From assembly GCA_039795755.1 (NCBI GenBank), contig JBDKLF010000014.1, positions 1-12,960 of the forward strand: a stretch of 12,960 bases of DNA. Direction: 5' to 3'. A model generated the notes under the pieces. It ran no database searches. It was not told the origin of the DNA and worked only from the letters and a program-made list of their open reading frames with translations. The DNA comes from JANNXY01 sp039795755 (GTDB lineage: Bacteria > Patescibacteriota > Minisyncoccia > Phycocordibacterales > CAIZIN01). The position numbers and the translations under genes were made by a program. Position 1 is the first letter of the stretch, and every line of letters begins with the position of its first letter. Of the stretch, positions 1 through 7,408 are shown piece after piece.

Positions 1-476
1 CAACGTATACCAATAGAACCTATGGATATGCATTTGAGTACCCAAAGCAATTTACTATCAAAGAGAGTACTGATGGGAAGGTGGTGACGCTTATGACTTC
101 TTCTGGTGAAGTTCATGTGAATGTCCGAGACAAAAATGTGCTTTCATTCAATACTAAGTTGGGCTCATATACATATCTACCATCAAAAAACATGTGGAAG
201 GATACTATGGAGAACAGAGAAGAATCGCTTTGTCGTGTACAGCATGAGCTTGGAGAAGGAACGGTAGCCTACTTGGTAGATAGTAATCAAATGCCAAATG
301 CGTATCCACGAACCAATATTGTCATTACTGATGCAGCGTATGCGTTCGAAGTGGGAGCTACTTGTGGTGAGACCGACTGCGACCTCGATACTCAGAACGC
401 AATTATAAATTCGTTCCATGTGATAGATGAAGTAAGGAGTTTGAATTGTAATGGTGGTAATCCGCTACATAATTAG
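1..476 (+). CDS. C-terminal part of a secreted or lipoprotein-like protein (partial, 5' end outside window)
   Basis: The frame is open from base 3 to a TAG at 474-476, giving 157 visible residues; the true start lies upstream of the window. The visible part begins with a YGYAFEYPKQFTI-like segment and ends with an INSFHVIDEV segment. In inference, this pairing (an aromatic 'YGFxFxYP' strand early and an 'ILSTFxFID' strand at the end) resembles small exported or lipid-anchored proteins common in Parcubacteria. Four cysteines in the visible part (SLC, ATC, TDC, LNC) could form disulfides outside the cell. GTG and ATG codons near 81 are internal to the longer frame and are unlikely starts. The stop is followed directly by an in-frame TAA (477-479), a tandem stop. 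No catalytic motif is recognisable and the function is unknown. Confidence 0.75.
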   Translation, partial: TYTNRTYGYAFEYPKQFTIKESTDGKVVTLMTSSGEVHVNVRDKNVLSFNTKLGSYTYLPSKNMWKDTMENREESLCRVQHELGEGTVAYLVDSNQMPNAYPRTNIVITDAAYAFEVGATCGETDCDLDTQNAIINSFHVIDEVRSLNCNGGNPLHN

Positions 477-533
477 TAATTGTTGTATCGTTTTCAAATT
501 TACAAACGAGCTCCCTTCCTGTAAGGTAAGGTT

Positions 534-1226
534 ATGGGAAAGCTATATGTAATTGCTACACCAATAGGAAACCTCGAAGACATGACAATTCGAGCTATTC
601 GTGTGCTCAAGGAGGTGGATCTCGTGCTCTGTGAAGATACTCGCGAGACAGGGAAGTTGCTTAAACATTTCGAAATTGATAAGCACAGCGAAGATGGAAA
701 GTCTGGTCTCATGAGCTATCATGCACAGTCACAATTGACCAAGATTGAGGTAATTATTGATTTGCTCCGAGAAGGTAAGCAAATCGCACTTGTATCAGAT
801 GCTGGAACTCCGACTATTTCTGATCCAGGAAGTCTCTTGGTACAAAAGATTCGAGAATCACTTCCTGAGTGTGGAGTGATCACGGTTCCCGGTGCCTCTG
901 CACTTACCGCAGCATTTTCTATTTCAGGGATTACCGGAGGCGAGTTTACCTTCATTGGGTTTCTTCCTCACAAGAAGGGACGGGAGACGCTATTCAAGGA
1001 AATGGCAGCAGCAGAGCGACCATATGTATTCTATGAATCTCCGCATCGTATTCTCAAGGCACTTGAATCGCTCAAGGAATTCGCTCCTGCCAAGAAGGTC
1101 TTTGTTGGTCGTGAATTAACCAAAATGTTTGAACAGTCAGTGGCAGGTACTGCAGAAGAAGTACTTGAATACTTCAATCAGCATGAAGATAAGGTAAGGG
1201 GAGAGTTCGTGGTAATTGTGTATTAG
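534..1226 (+). CDS. rsmI: 16S rRNA (cytidine(1402)-2'-O)-methyltransferase RsmI, short form
   Basis: RsmI 2'-O-methylates C1402 of 16S rRNA in the ribosomal P site, using S-adenosylmethionine. The 230 residues carry the tetrapyrrole-methylase fold signatures of the family in order: ATPIGNLED (8-16), CEDTR (33-37), SDAGTPTISDPG (88-99), VPGASA (118-123), YESPHR (167-172) and GRELTK (192-197). Well-studied relatives are about 280-290 residues; this one stops right after the GEFVVIVY strand, so the small C-terminal domain is absent. No continuation is seen downstream, so this looks like a natural short form rather than a frameshift. The start is preceded by a purine-rich GGTAAGG 3-4 bases upstream, the closest thing to a Shine-Dalgarno site in the window. 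It stands alone between unrelated genes. Confidence 0.95.
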   Translation: MGKLYVIATPIGNLEDMTIRAIRVLKEVDLVLCEDTRETGKLLKHFEIDKHSEDGKSGLMSYHAQSQLTKIEVIIDLLREGKQIALVSDAGTPTISDPGSLLVQKIRESLPECGVITVPGASALTAAFSISGITGGEFTFIGFLPHKKGRETLFKEMAAAERPYVFYESPHRILKALESLKEFAPAKKVFVGRELTKMFEQSVAGTAEEVLEYFNQHEDKVRGEFVVIVY

Positions 1227-1258
1227 TTTTCCCCTTTGGTCTTTTTGCATTTTGCCTA

Positions 1259-1264
1259 TATAAT
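1259..1264 (+). promoter_or_regulatory. -10 box of a probable leaderless promoter for the 1271 gene
   Basis: A perfect TATAAT ends six bases before the ATG at 1271, so transcription would start at or within a base of the start codon. No Shine-Dalgarno sequence fits in the gap (ACGGGC). A weak -35 candidate, TTGGTC, lies at 1236-1241 with 17 bp spacing. It would drive the small membrane protein and the coupled DUF4015 gene. Confidence 0.55.
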
Positions 1265-1270
1265 ACGGGC

Positions 1271-1453
1271 ATGAAATCATATCGAACTATTTTTATATTA
1301 AGTGCAATTCTTATCCTCTTGCCAATTATTGGTATTTATTCAACTTGGAAAGAAATTGTCGTATTCGCCATCGGCATCTACATGGCGTCATTTGCACTCA
1401 ATCAGTGGAGAAAGTTGAAGCAGGATGCAATTACTCTCAATCAACAAATGTAA
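1271..1453 (+). CDS. Small two-helix membrane protein, function unknown
   Basis: The product has 60 residues, mostly two hydrophobic helices (about 7-25 and 28-44) joined by a short turn (STWKE), followed by a charged, probably cytoplasmic tail (RKLKQD). No family is recognised. It is considered real because a perfect TATAAT sits just upstream of its ATG and because its TAA overlaps the next ATG by one base (TAATG at 1451-1455), the usual mark of translational coupling. The coupling to a membrane-anchored DUF4015 protein suggests, by inference only, a partner or membrane tether for that protein. Being short, it could still be a leader frame whose main role is coupling. Confidence 0.6.
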   Translation: MKSYRTIFILSAILILLPIIGIYSTWKEIVVFAIGIYMASFALNQWRKLKQDAITLNQQM

Positions 1454-2730
1454 TGGCTCGCACCCCTGTCAAACAATGGCATATTGTGACGGGTATATTT
1501 GTAGTAATTGTTATCGGAGCAATATTTGGTAATCCAGGATTTATCCCTGTCTCATATTCTCGACATCTTGACTCTGCAACTACTACAGCACAAGAGAAAA
1601 CAAAAAAGGAAGTTCCTCCACAGACCGATCATCTTCCCACACCACAACCAGTGAAGGCGATTTACATGTCTGCATGTGTAGTAGGTACTCCAAGCTTCCG
1701 TGATCAGTTGGTAAAAGTTGCTGATGAAACTGAAGTTAATGCAATTGTGATTGATGTAAAGGACTATTCCGGAACATTGTCATACAAGCCTGAGAATCCT
1801 GATCTCTTGCATGCATGGGAAGCATCTAAGTGTGGGGCAGGAGATATGCGTGAATTCTTGAAGACTCTTAAAGAGAAAAACATTTATACTATTGCTCGTG
1901 TTACTGTTTTCCAAGATCCACATTTCACCAAGCTTCATCCAGAACTTTCAGTTCAAAGTGCTTCAACCAAGAGCCCGTGGAAAGATCGCAAAGGATTGAA
2001 CTTCCTCGATGTTGGTGGAACACAGACATGGGAATATATTGTCTCAATCGCAAAGGATGCGTATGCAGCAGGATTCGATGAAATCAACTTTGACTACATT
2101 CGTTATCCTTCAGATGGTGCAATGTCAGATGCTGTGTATACGCTCTCAACAGGAAGTAAGTCTGATCAGCTAGAAAAGTTCTTCTCGTATCTTCATGAAC
2201 AAATGTCTGCAGTGGGAATTGTTACTTCTGCTGATTTGTTCGGTATGACCACAACCAATACTGACGATCTCAATATTGGTCAGGTATTAGAGAAAGCACT
2301 TCCAAACTTCGATTACATTGCACCAATGGTGTATCCGTCACATTATCCAGCAAATTTCAATGGATGGAAGAATCCTAATGATCATGTCTATGACCTCATT
2401 CATTTTGTAATGGAAAGTGCGGTAAAACGTGCGGTAGCGACATCTTCAAAGATCATGATTATGGGAAGTGCTCCAGTAATGGAAGAAAAGATTGTTCCTG
2501 CAACTGCAGACAAAGCAACAAGTACTATGCAAGTTGCATCAGGGCTTTATACCAAGGAGTCATACCCAGCTACCAAGCTTCGAACATGGATACAGGACTT
2601 TGATTACGGTGGAACCTACGATATTCCTGAGGTAAAGGCTCAAATACAAGCATCTCGTGATGTGGGAGTGGATGGGTGGATGATCTGGGCGCCAAGTAAC
2701 AAATATACGACGGGAGCATTGGGTAAATAA
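1453..2730 (+). CDS. Membrane-anchored DUF4015 (glycoside-hydrolase-like) protein
   Basis: The start is placed at ATG 1453, not at an upstream in-frame ATG at 1345, because the upstream part is the out-of-frame translation of the preceding gene and because TAATG coupling fits. The 425-residue product has an N-terminal hydrophobic helix (about 9-27), a Thr/Pro/Lys-rich linker (about 40-66) and a TIM-barrel-like DUF4015 domain (about 67-420). Family hallmarks are VKAIYMSA (67-74), AIVIDVKDYSG (97-107), IARVTVFQDP (147-156), FDEINFDYIRYPSDG (208-222), SADLFGM (259-265), APMVYPSHYP (290-299) and the final GWMIWAPSNKY. The acidic residues in IDVKD and in FDEINFDYIRYP are candidate catalytic or binding residues. 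The family is assigned to glycoside-hydrolase-like barrels; the substrate is not known, and a cell-wall or surface glycan is plausible since the domain would face outward. Confidence 0.88.
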   Translation: MARTPVKQWHIVTGIFVVIVIGAIFGNPGFIPVSYSRHLDSATTTAQEKTKKEVPPQTDHLPTPQPVKAIYMSACVVGTPSFRDQLVKVADETEVNAIVIDVKDYSGTLSYKPENPDLLHAWEASKCGAGDMREFLKTLKEKNIYTIARVTVFQDPHFTKLHPELSVQSASTKSPWKDRKGLNFLDVGGTQTWEYIVSIAKDAYAAGFDEINFDYIRYPSDGAMSDAVYTLSTGSKSDQLEKFFSYLHEQMSAVGIVTSADLFGMTTTNTDDLNIGQVLEKALPNFDYIAPMVYPSHYPANFNGWKNPNDHVYDLIHFVMESAVKRAVATSSKIMIMGSAPVMEEKIVPATADKATSTMQVASGLYTKESYPATKLRTWIQDFDYGGTYDIPEVKAQIQASRDVGVDGWMIWAPSNKYTTGALGK

Positions 2731-2741
2731 TATCTCTGGGT

Positions 2742-2749
2742 GATATAAT
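2742..2749 (+). promoter_or_regulatory. Extended -10 promoter ahead of lemA
   Basis: TGATATAAT (TG at 2741-2742 or equivalent register, TATAAT at 2744-2749) is an extended -10 element without a good -35. It overlaps a perfect 5-bp inverted repeat, TAATA-GGAG-TATTA (2746-2759), which could be a small operator or chance. A second -10-like TATAGT (2769-2774) ends six bases before the lemA ATG and would give a leaderless transcript. Which one is used cannot be decided from sequence. Confidence 0.45.
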
Positions 2750-2780
2750 AGGAGTATTACTTGTTTAATATAGTATAGAA

Positions 2781-3365
2781 ATGAAATCTAAAGCATGGAT
2801 AGTAATTGGAATTGTAGTCGCGGTGATTGCACTTTCAATTCTTGGTTCATATAACGGTCTCGTGAAGAAAAGTCAGGCAGTTGATACTGCTGCTGCTCAG
2901 ATACAGACTGATTATCAACGGCGTTCAGACTTGATTCCTAATTTGGTGAGTACCGTGAAGGGTGCTGCTAGTTATGAGCAGGCAACATTGACACAAGTAG
3001 TTGAGGCACGAGCGAATGCTACCAAGGTAAGTCTTAATGTAAATGACCCTGCAAGTATTGCTGCATTCCAGAATGCACAGTCACAAGTATCAAGTAGTCT
3101 CTCACGATTACTTGCAGTAGCAGAGAATTATCCGCAGCTTACTGCAACAGAGAGTTTCAAGGGACTTCAGACACAGCTCGAGGGAACTGAGAATCGAATT
3201 GCTGTATCACGAAAGGATTTCAATACTGCAGTACAGACATACAATACTACAGTGAAAGTATTTCCCGGATCACTCATCGCATCAATATTTGGATTTGAAG
3301 CAAAGGCATATTTCCAAGCTGATGCTGCAGCGCAGACTGCACCAAAGGTTGAATTCGGTAACTAA
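2781..3365 (+). CDS. lemA: LemA family membrane protein
   Basis: The 194 residues match the usual LemA length. An N-terminal transmembrane helix (about 5-24) is followed by the family signature YNGLVKKSQAVDTAAAQIQTD and then QRRSDLIPNLVSTVKG (about 46-61), the most conserved stretch of the family. The rest is a helical bundle ending in the typical FPGSLIASIFGFEAKAYF segment (about 161-178). The topology is expected to be N-terminus in or in the membrane with the helical domain exposed. The molecular role of LemA is not settled; it is widespread and often sits beside TPM-domain proteins, as here, where the next gene starts six bases after the stop. No Shine-Dalgarno sequence precedes the ATG. 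Confidence 0.93.
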   Translation: MKSKAWIVIGIVVAVIALSILGSYNGLVKKSQAVDTAAAQIQTDYQRRSDLIPNLVSTVKGAASYEQATLTQVVEARANATKVSLNVNDPASIAAFQNAQSQVSSSLSRLLAVAENYPQLTATESFKGLQTQLEGTENRIAVSRKDFNTAVQTYNTTVKVFPGSLIASIFGFEAKAYFQADAAAQTAPKVEFGN

Positions 3366-3371
3366 CGATAT

Positions 3372-4265
3372 ATGAAGAAACTGGCATTATATTGCATGAT
3401 GATAGTGAGTGCATTGTGTATGCCAGTTTTTGTATTTGCTTATGTATCACCAGGAGCACCTTCTGGATATGTGAATGATTATGCCAATATTATTTCTGAT
3501 GCAACTGAAGCTCAAATTAATCAGGAATTACAGCAATTCGAAGCATCGACAACTATTGAAGTGGTTGTTGCAACAGTTAATTCACTTGATGGTGATGATG
3601 TTGCACCTTTTGCCAACAGGCTCTTTCGTGAATGGGGAATTGGAAAGAGGGATACTAACAACGGAGTGCTTCTCGTAATTGCACCCAATGAGCACAAGCT
3701 TCGAATTGAAGTAGGGTATGGTCTCGAGGGAGTGCTTACAGATCTTCAGTCTGGATTTATTATCGATAATATTATTACTCCCGAGTTCAAAGCTGATAAT
3801 TATGATGGGGGAATTATGAATGGAGTGGCTGCAATTGAACAGGTGGTAAAAGGTGAACAGTTTGATATACCACTTTCGGACACATATAACATGAATATGG
3901 AACCTGGAGATTTGTTTGCAATACTTGCTGTTATATTGGGCGTAGTTGTTCCATGGCTCGGTGCAATTATGTCACGCTCGAAGTCGTGGTGGTTTGGTGG
4001 AATTCTCGGTGCGATAGTGGGTTATACATTGGGTTGGTTTTTTGAAATATGGGAAGTGATATTTGCGATTTTATTTGGTGTTATTGGATTATTGTTCGAC
4101 CGTGCTGTCTCGAGTAGTTACGACAAGCATGTAACAAGTGGAACCAAAATTCCTTGGTATGCCGGTGGCAGTAGTGGTGGATTTGGAAGTTCATCAAGCG
4201 GTGGAGGGTTCGGAGGATTTGGTGGTGGATCATCAGGTGGAGGGGGTGCAAGTGGTTCGTGGTAG
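3372..4265 (+). CDS. TPM-domain (YgcG/TPM_phosphatase family) membrane protein with Gly/Ser-rich tail
   Basis: The product has 297 residues. A signal peptide (1-23, cleavage likely after VFA) leads to a TPM domain (about 33-160) with the marks YVNDYANIIS (33-42), NNGVLLVIAPNEHKLRIEVGYGLEG (in part, 96-120), LTDLQSGFIID and FKADNYDGGI. Two or three hydrophobic helices follow (about 181-199, 208-223, 225-244). The protein ends in a Gly/Ser-rich tail (about 265-297) terminating in GSW. This layout, TPM then membrane helices then a glycine tail, is standard for YgcG-like proteins and is regularly paired with LemA. The TPM domain of some relatives has been linked to phosphatase activity or photosystem repair, but no activity should be assumed here. 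It is probably co-transcribed with lemA (6-bp gap). Confidence 0.9.
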   Translation: MKKLALYCMMIVSALCMPVFVFAYVSPGAPSGYVNDYANIISDATEAQINQELQQFEASTTIEVVVATVNSLDGDDVAPFANRLFREWGIGKRDTNNGVLLVIAPNEHKLRIEVGYGLEGVLTDLQSGFIIDNIITPEFKADNYDGGIMNGVAAIEQVVKGEQFDIPLSDTYNMNMEPGDLFAILAVILGVVVPWLGAIMSRSKSWWFGGILGAIVGYTLGWFFEIWEVIFAILFGVIGLLFDRAVSSSYDKHVTSGTKIPWYAGGSSGGFGSSSSGGGFGGFGGGSSGGGGASGSW

Positions 4266-4267
4266 TG

Positions 4268-4276
4268 TGGTATAAT
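4268..4276 (+). promoter_or_regulatory. Extended -10 promoter ahead of the VirD4-like gene
   Basis: TGGTATAAT is a full extended -10 element that begins just after the TAG of the TPM gene (4263-4265). The start codon at 4291 is 14 bases past the box, so the leader would be only about 7-8 bases (TTATTGCT-like, pyrimidine-rich) and carries no Shine-Dalgarno sequence. No clear -35 is seen. Confidence 0.55.
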
Positions 4277-4290
4277 ATTTTTATTGCTCT

Positions 4291-6144
4291 ATGAATAATG
4301 ATGAACAAATAACCTATTTTGCTGAGACAGATGCGCGTAATAAGCGTATTCGCTTTGGTATCAAGGCGAAGGATCGTACCCGTCACGTCTATGCAATCGG
4401 AAAGACAGGTATGGGAAAGTCGACGCTCCTTGAGAGTATGGCGATTCAGGATATTGCGAATGGTAACGGTATCGCATTCGTCGATCCTCACGGTTCTTCT
4501 GCAGACAAATTGCTCGAATATGTTCCTGAACATCGTATCAAGGATGTAATTTACTTTGCACCGTTTGATCTTGATTATCCTATTTCATTTAACGTGATGG
4601 AAGATGTGGGAGCAGACAAGCGTCATCTCGTTGCCTCAGGACTCATGTCAGCTTTTAAGAAGATTTGGGTTGATGCATGGTCAGCTCGAATGGAGTACAT
4701 TCTCAATAACACCATTCTTGCGTTGCTCGAATATCCAGGTGCAACATTGATTTCGATTAACCGTATGCTTGCTGATAAAGACTATCGAAAGTTGGTAGTT
4801 GATAATGTCACTGATCCTTCAGTGAAGTCGTTCTGGGTAGATGAATTCGCAAAGTACACGGATCGATTTGCATCAGAAGCAACACCTGCGATTCAGAACA
4901 AGATTGGACAATTTATCTCTAATCCACTCATTCGAAATATTATTGGTCAGCCGAAATCATCATTCGATATTCGAAAGGCAATGGATGAGCGAAAGATTGT
5001 TATCGTGAACTTGTCTAAAGGCCGTATGGGTGAATCAAATGCTAACTTGCTTGGAGCTATGCTTATTACCAAGATTTATCTCGCGGCAATGAGCCGAGCG
5101 GACGTATCATCGAGCACACTCAAAGAACTTCCACATTTCTATTTCTACGTGGATGAATTCCAGAACTTTGCCAATGAGTCATTTGCAGGAATTCTTTCTG
5201 AAGCGCGTAAATACAAATTAAGTCTCACTATTGCTCACCAGTATATTGAACAGATGACGGATGAAGTGCGAGCTGCAGTATTCGGTAACGTGGGAACCAT
5301 GATCTCGTATCGTGTAGGAGCATTCGATGCTGAGGTGTTGGAGAAAGAATTCGCACCAGTCTTTACTGCAGAAGATATTGTGAATCTTGGATTTACACAG
5401 ATTTATCTCAAACTCATGATTGATGGAATTGGATCACGACCATTCTCTGCAACTACCATCAACACACCACCTAAGCCCGAGACGGTCTTCGTGGATCAAA
5501 TTATTGCTGCCTCACGTGAACAGTTCGCACAAAAGCGTAGTGATGTTGAAGATGCCATCAAGAAGTGGCACGAGACCAATGCTGCTGCCAACGAACATTC
5601 TCAGAGTAATAATAGTGGTGAACGAAAGCAGTTCAATAACGACCGTCCTCGACAAGATAAGCCTCGACAATTCAATGATAGACCGCGTGATAATGGACCC
5701 CGTAAGGAAATCAAAAAGGAGACACATCAACCATTTAAGATTGCGTTAACTGCAGAACAACAAAAAGAAAAAGATGAGGCCCAGGCAGAACGTGAGGCAG
5801 GGCTTCGTAATGCAGTTTCACTCTCGTTCCTCAAAGCTCGCGCAGATGATGATGCTCGTAGAGTAGAAAAAGAAAAAGTAAAAGCACGCGAAGAATCAAA
5901 GAATCCAAGTCCACAAAATATTGCTTCACTTCGAGATGCGCTTAAGGATGTGCTCAAGGAAGCAATGCCACAAGTATCACCACAGGCTCAAGTATCACAA
6001 CCTGCTCCTTCAATAACAGTTACTCCTCCGAAGCCTGATCCAGTAGTCTCAGTAGAGCAGCCGAAGCAACAGCAGAAGCAGCAACCTTTTGAAATTTCAG
6101 AAGAAGAATTACGATCTATACTTCACGTTGATAAGCCTGAATAG
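4291..6144 (+). CDS. VirD4/TraG/HerA-class ATPase (type IV coupling-protein-like) with disordered C-terminal tail
   Basis: The 617 residues start with a short region leading straight into Walker A, GKTGMGKST (37-45), then a DPHGSSADKLL segment (65-75). Walker B is FYFYVDEFQNF, with D288-E289, followed by a polar AHQYIEQM sensor-like motif (315-322). A central region (about 90-240) resembles the all-alpha/TraM-recognition part of coupling proteins. These are marks of hexameric DNA-pumping ATPases of the VirD4/TraD/HerA superfamily. No N-terminal membrane helix exists, unlike classical coupling proteins, so the enzyme is soluble or recruited by a partner. From about 425 the chain is low-complexity and charged: an Arg/Pro/Gln repeat-like block (449-467, RPRQDKPRQFNDRPRD), a possible helix (480-540), a SLRDALKDVLKEAM helix (547-560), a Pro/Gln/Val stretch, and a final EISEEELRSILHV helix. 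Role is uncertain: DNA transfer, uptake or segregation. Its 3' end overlaps murD by 29 bp on the opposite strand. Confidence 0.85.
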   Translation: MNNDEQITYFAETDARNKRIRFGIKAKDRTRHVYAIGKTGMGKSTLLESMAIQDIANGNGIAFVDPHGSSADKLLEYVPEHRIKDVIYFAPFDLDYPISFNVMEDVGADKRHLVASGLMSAFKKIWVDAWSARMEYILNNTILALLEYPGATLISINRMLADKDYRKLVVDNVTDPSVKSFWVDEFAKYTDRFASEATPAIQNKIGQFISNPLIRNIIGQPKSSFDIRKAMDERKIVIVNLSKGRMGESNANLLGAMLITKIYLAAMSRADVSSSTLKELPHFYFYVDEFQNFANESFAGILSEARKYKLSLTIAHQYIEQMTDEVRAAVFGNVGTMISYRVGAFDAEVLEKEFAPVFTAEDIVNLGFTQIYLKLMIDGIGSRPFSATTINTPPKPETVFVDQIIAASREQFAQKRSDVEDAIKKWHETNAAANEHSQSNNSGERKQFNNDRPRQDKPRQFNDRPRDNGPRKEIKKETHQPFKIALTAEQQKEKDEAQAEREAGLRNAVSLSFLKARADDDARRVEKEKVKAREESKNPSPQNIASLRDALKDVLKEAMPQVSPQAQVSQPAPSITVTPPKPDPVVSVEQPKQQQKQQPFEISEEELRSILHVDKPE

Positions 6145-7408
6145 CACGCTTGAATTCATTACCTTTTTCCTCAAAGTTTTTCCATAATGAATAACTTGGT
6201 GATGCAGTAGAAAGAAGGCATGCGGTGCCTTCTTTTGAATTTTCAAATGCGAATGCAACCGCAGCGGTCATGTCTGTTGTCTCGAATATGTGTGGTACAA
6301 AATCTGCATCAGTATATTCATTGATTAGTTCAAAGATTCTGCTTCCACTAGGAGGGAAGAGAACAATGTTCTCTATGTGGTATTTTTTGAGTGTGGTAAC
6401 AAGAGAAGTGAAATCATATCCTCTGTCAGTTCCACCGAGAAAAATAGTTGAGATTGATTTCATTTTTGTAAGTGCCTCAATACCTGCAATAGTAGATTCT
6501 GGTGTGGTACTGATAGCATCGTCATAGAAATCAATATCATGAAATGTTCCTACGAGCTCAAGTCGATGTGGAAGTGGTTTGAATGTGGTGAGAGCTTCAA
6601 GTGCTTCAGCTTTTGTTACTCCATAATGTGAGGCTACAGCAAATGCTGCCTCTACATTGAGTTTGTTGTGTTCACCAATAATATGAGCAGGTATTTCATG
6701 GTGTGAGAATGAGTCTGTATCAATGGGGCACGGAATAATATGAGACTGTTCAGATGCTTTTTGAAGCTTGGGGAAATTGGCATTATAAACAAAGAACAGT
6801 TTCTTTTCTGAATGAATGTCTGTTTCTTTTCTTTTTACAAGATTGAGTTTTGCGTTGTGGTAATTTTCTTCACCTTCATGCCAGTCTGCATGATCATTGT
6901 AGAGATTGATAATACAAGCAGTGTCAGGTGAATATGCAAGGTCAAAGAGTTGATAGCTCGAGAGCTCGAGTACTACCGTGAGTGCTTTGCCAAGATAGTC
7001 TGGTCTGTCCAGTAGATCCACAGCCGCGATGCCAATATTCCCCGCGAGCACTGCATCAATCTGATGTGCTTTAAGCATTGCACAGGTCAGGCTCGCTGTT
7101 GTTGATTTGCCCTTTGTTCCGGTGATAGCAATAATATTCCATCCTCGAGCACGAGCTTCTTGGAAGAATATGTTTGTTCCGGTGGTATATGGCTTGGTAA
7201 CAAAGCGAGGTGGAATTCCCGGTGATTTGAGGATGAGACTTTCGTCACTGATTGAATTCATAATCTCCTGATAATTTGATTCGTTGATTTGAGGTACGAT
7301 GCGTATCTCAGCATGAGGTACGTGTTTAATGAGAAATGCTTTGATTGAATGTGATTCAATTCCGTCTCCGAGAATGGTGAATTGTTTGTAGTCAGTATAA
7401 TTATTCAT
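6116..7408 (-). CDS. murD: UDP-N-acetylmuramoyl-L-alanine:glutamate ligase, probably the L-glutamate-adding MurD2 type
   Basis: This cytoplasmic Mur ligase adds glutamate to UDP-MurNAc-L-Ala with ATP. The 430 residues show the three Mur domains: an N-terminal UDP-binding part with ILGDGIESHSIKAF (12-25) and SPGIPP (62-67); an ATP domain with TGTKGKST (96-103), LELSSYQL (147-154), NDHADWH (171-177), the position of the carbamylated lysine (K187, NAKLNL) and GEHNKLN (245-251); and a C-terminal domain with PHRLE (280-284) and LLSTASPSYSLWKNFEEKG (398-416). Where ordinary MurD has NDSKATN, whose lysine contacts the D-Glu carboxylate, this protein reads DDAISTT (296-302), with Ile299 in the lysine position. 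Ser405 and Phe412 align with the other glutamate-binding pair. The gene overlaps the end of murL by 8 bp, so I infer that it uses L-Glu and hands the product to MurL. Ordinary D-Glu-adding MurD is the alternative. Confidence 0.9.
   Translation of the reverse strand: MNNYTDYKQFTILGDGIESHSIKAFLIKHVPHAEIRIVPQINESNYQEIMNSISDESLILKSPGIPPRFVTKPYTTGTNIFFQEARARGWNIIAITGTKGKSTTASLTCAMLKAHQIDAVLAGNIGIAAVDLLDRPDYLGKALTVVLELSSYQLFDLAYSPDTACIINLYNDHADWHEGEENYHNAKLNLVKRKETDIHSEKKLFFVYNANFPKLQKASEQSHIIPCPIDTDSFSHHEIPAHIIGEHNKLNVEAAFAVASHYGVTKAEALEALTTFKPLPHRLELVGTFHDIDFYDDAISTTPESTIAGIEALTKMKSISTIFLGGTDRGYDFTSLVTTLKKYHIENIVLFPPSGSRIFELINEYTDADFVPHIFETTDMTAAVAFAFENSKEGTACLLSTASPSYSLWKNFEEKGNEFKRAIQAYQREV

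Noticed and set aside
1196..1236. Inverted repeat AAGGGGA / TCCCCTT at the end of rsmI as a terminator
   Set aside because: The loop would be about 27 bases, half the stem lies in coding sequence, and the T run that follows is interrupted; too weak to call.
1345..1452. Longer start for the DUF4015 gene, adding 36 residues
   Set aside because: The added residues are a different-frame reading of the small membrane protein, carry no signal peptide, and would hide the N-terminal helix that starts properly at 1453.
5635..5700. DNA tandem repeat in the Arg/Pro block of the ATPase tail
   Set aside because: The protein segment is repetitive (RPRQ, KPRQF, RPRD), but the DNA copies differ and are not arranged in a regular period; treated as low-complexity coding sequence.
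5727..5957. Ser/Ala-rich minus-strand frame opposite the ATPase tail
   Set aside because: The serine and alanine richness is what the complement of Lys/Glu-rich codons gives; no start signal or domain.
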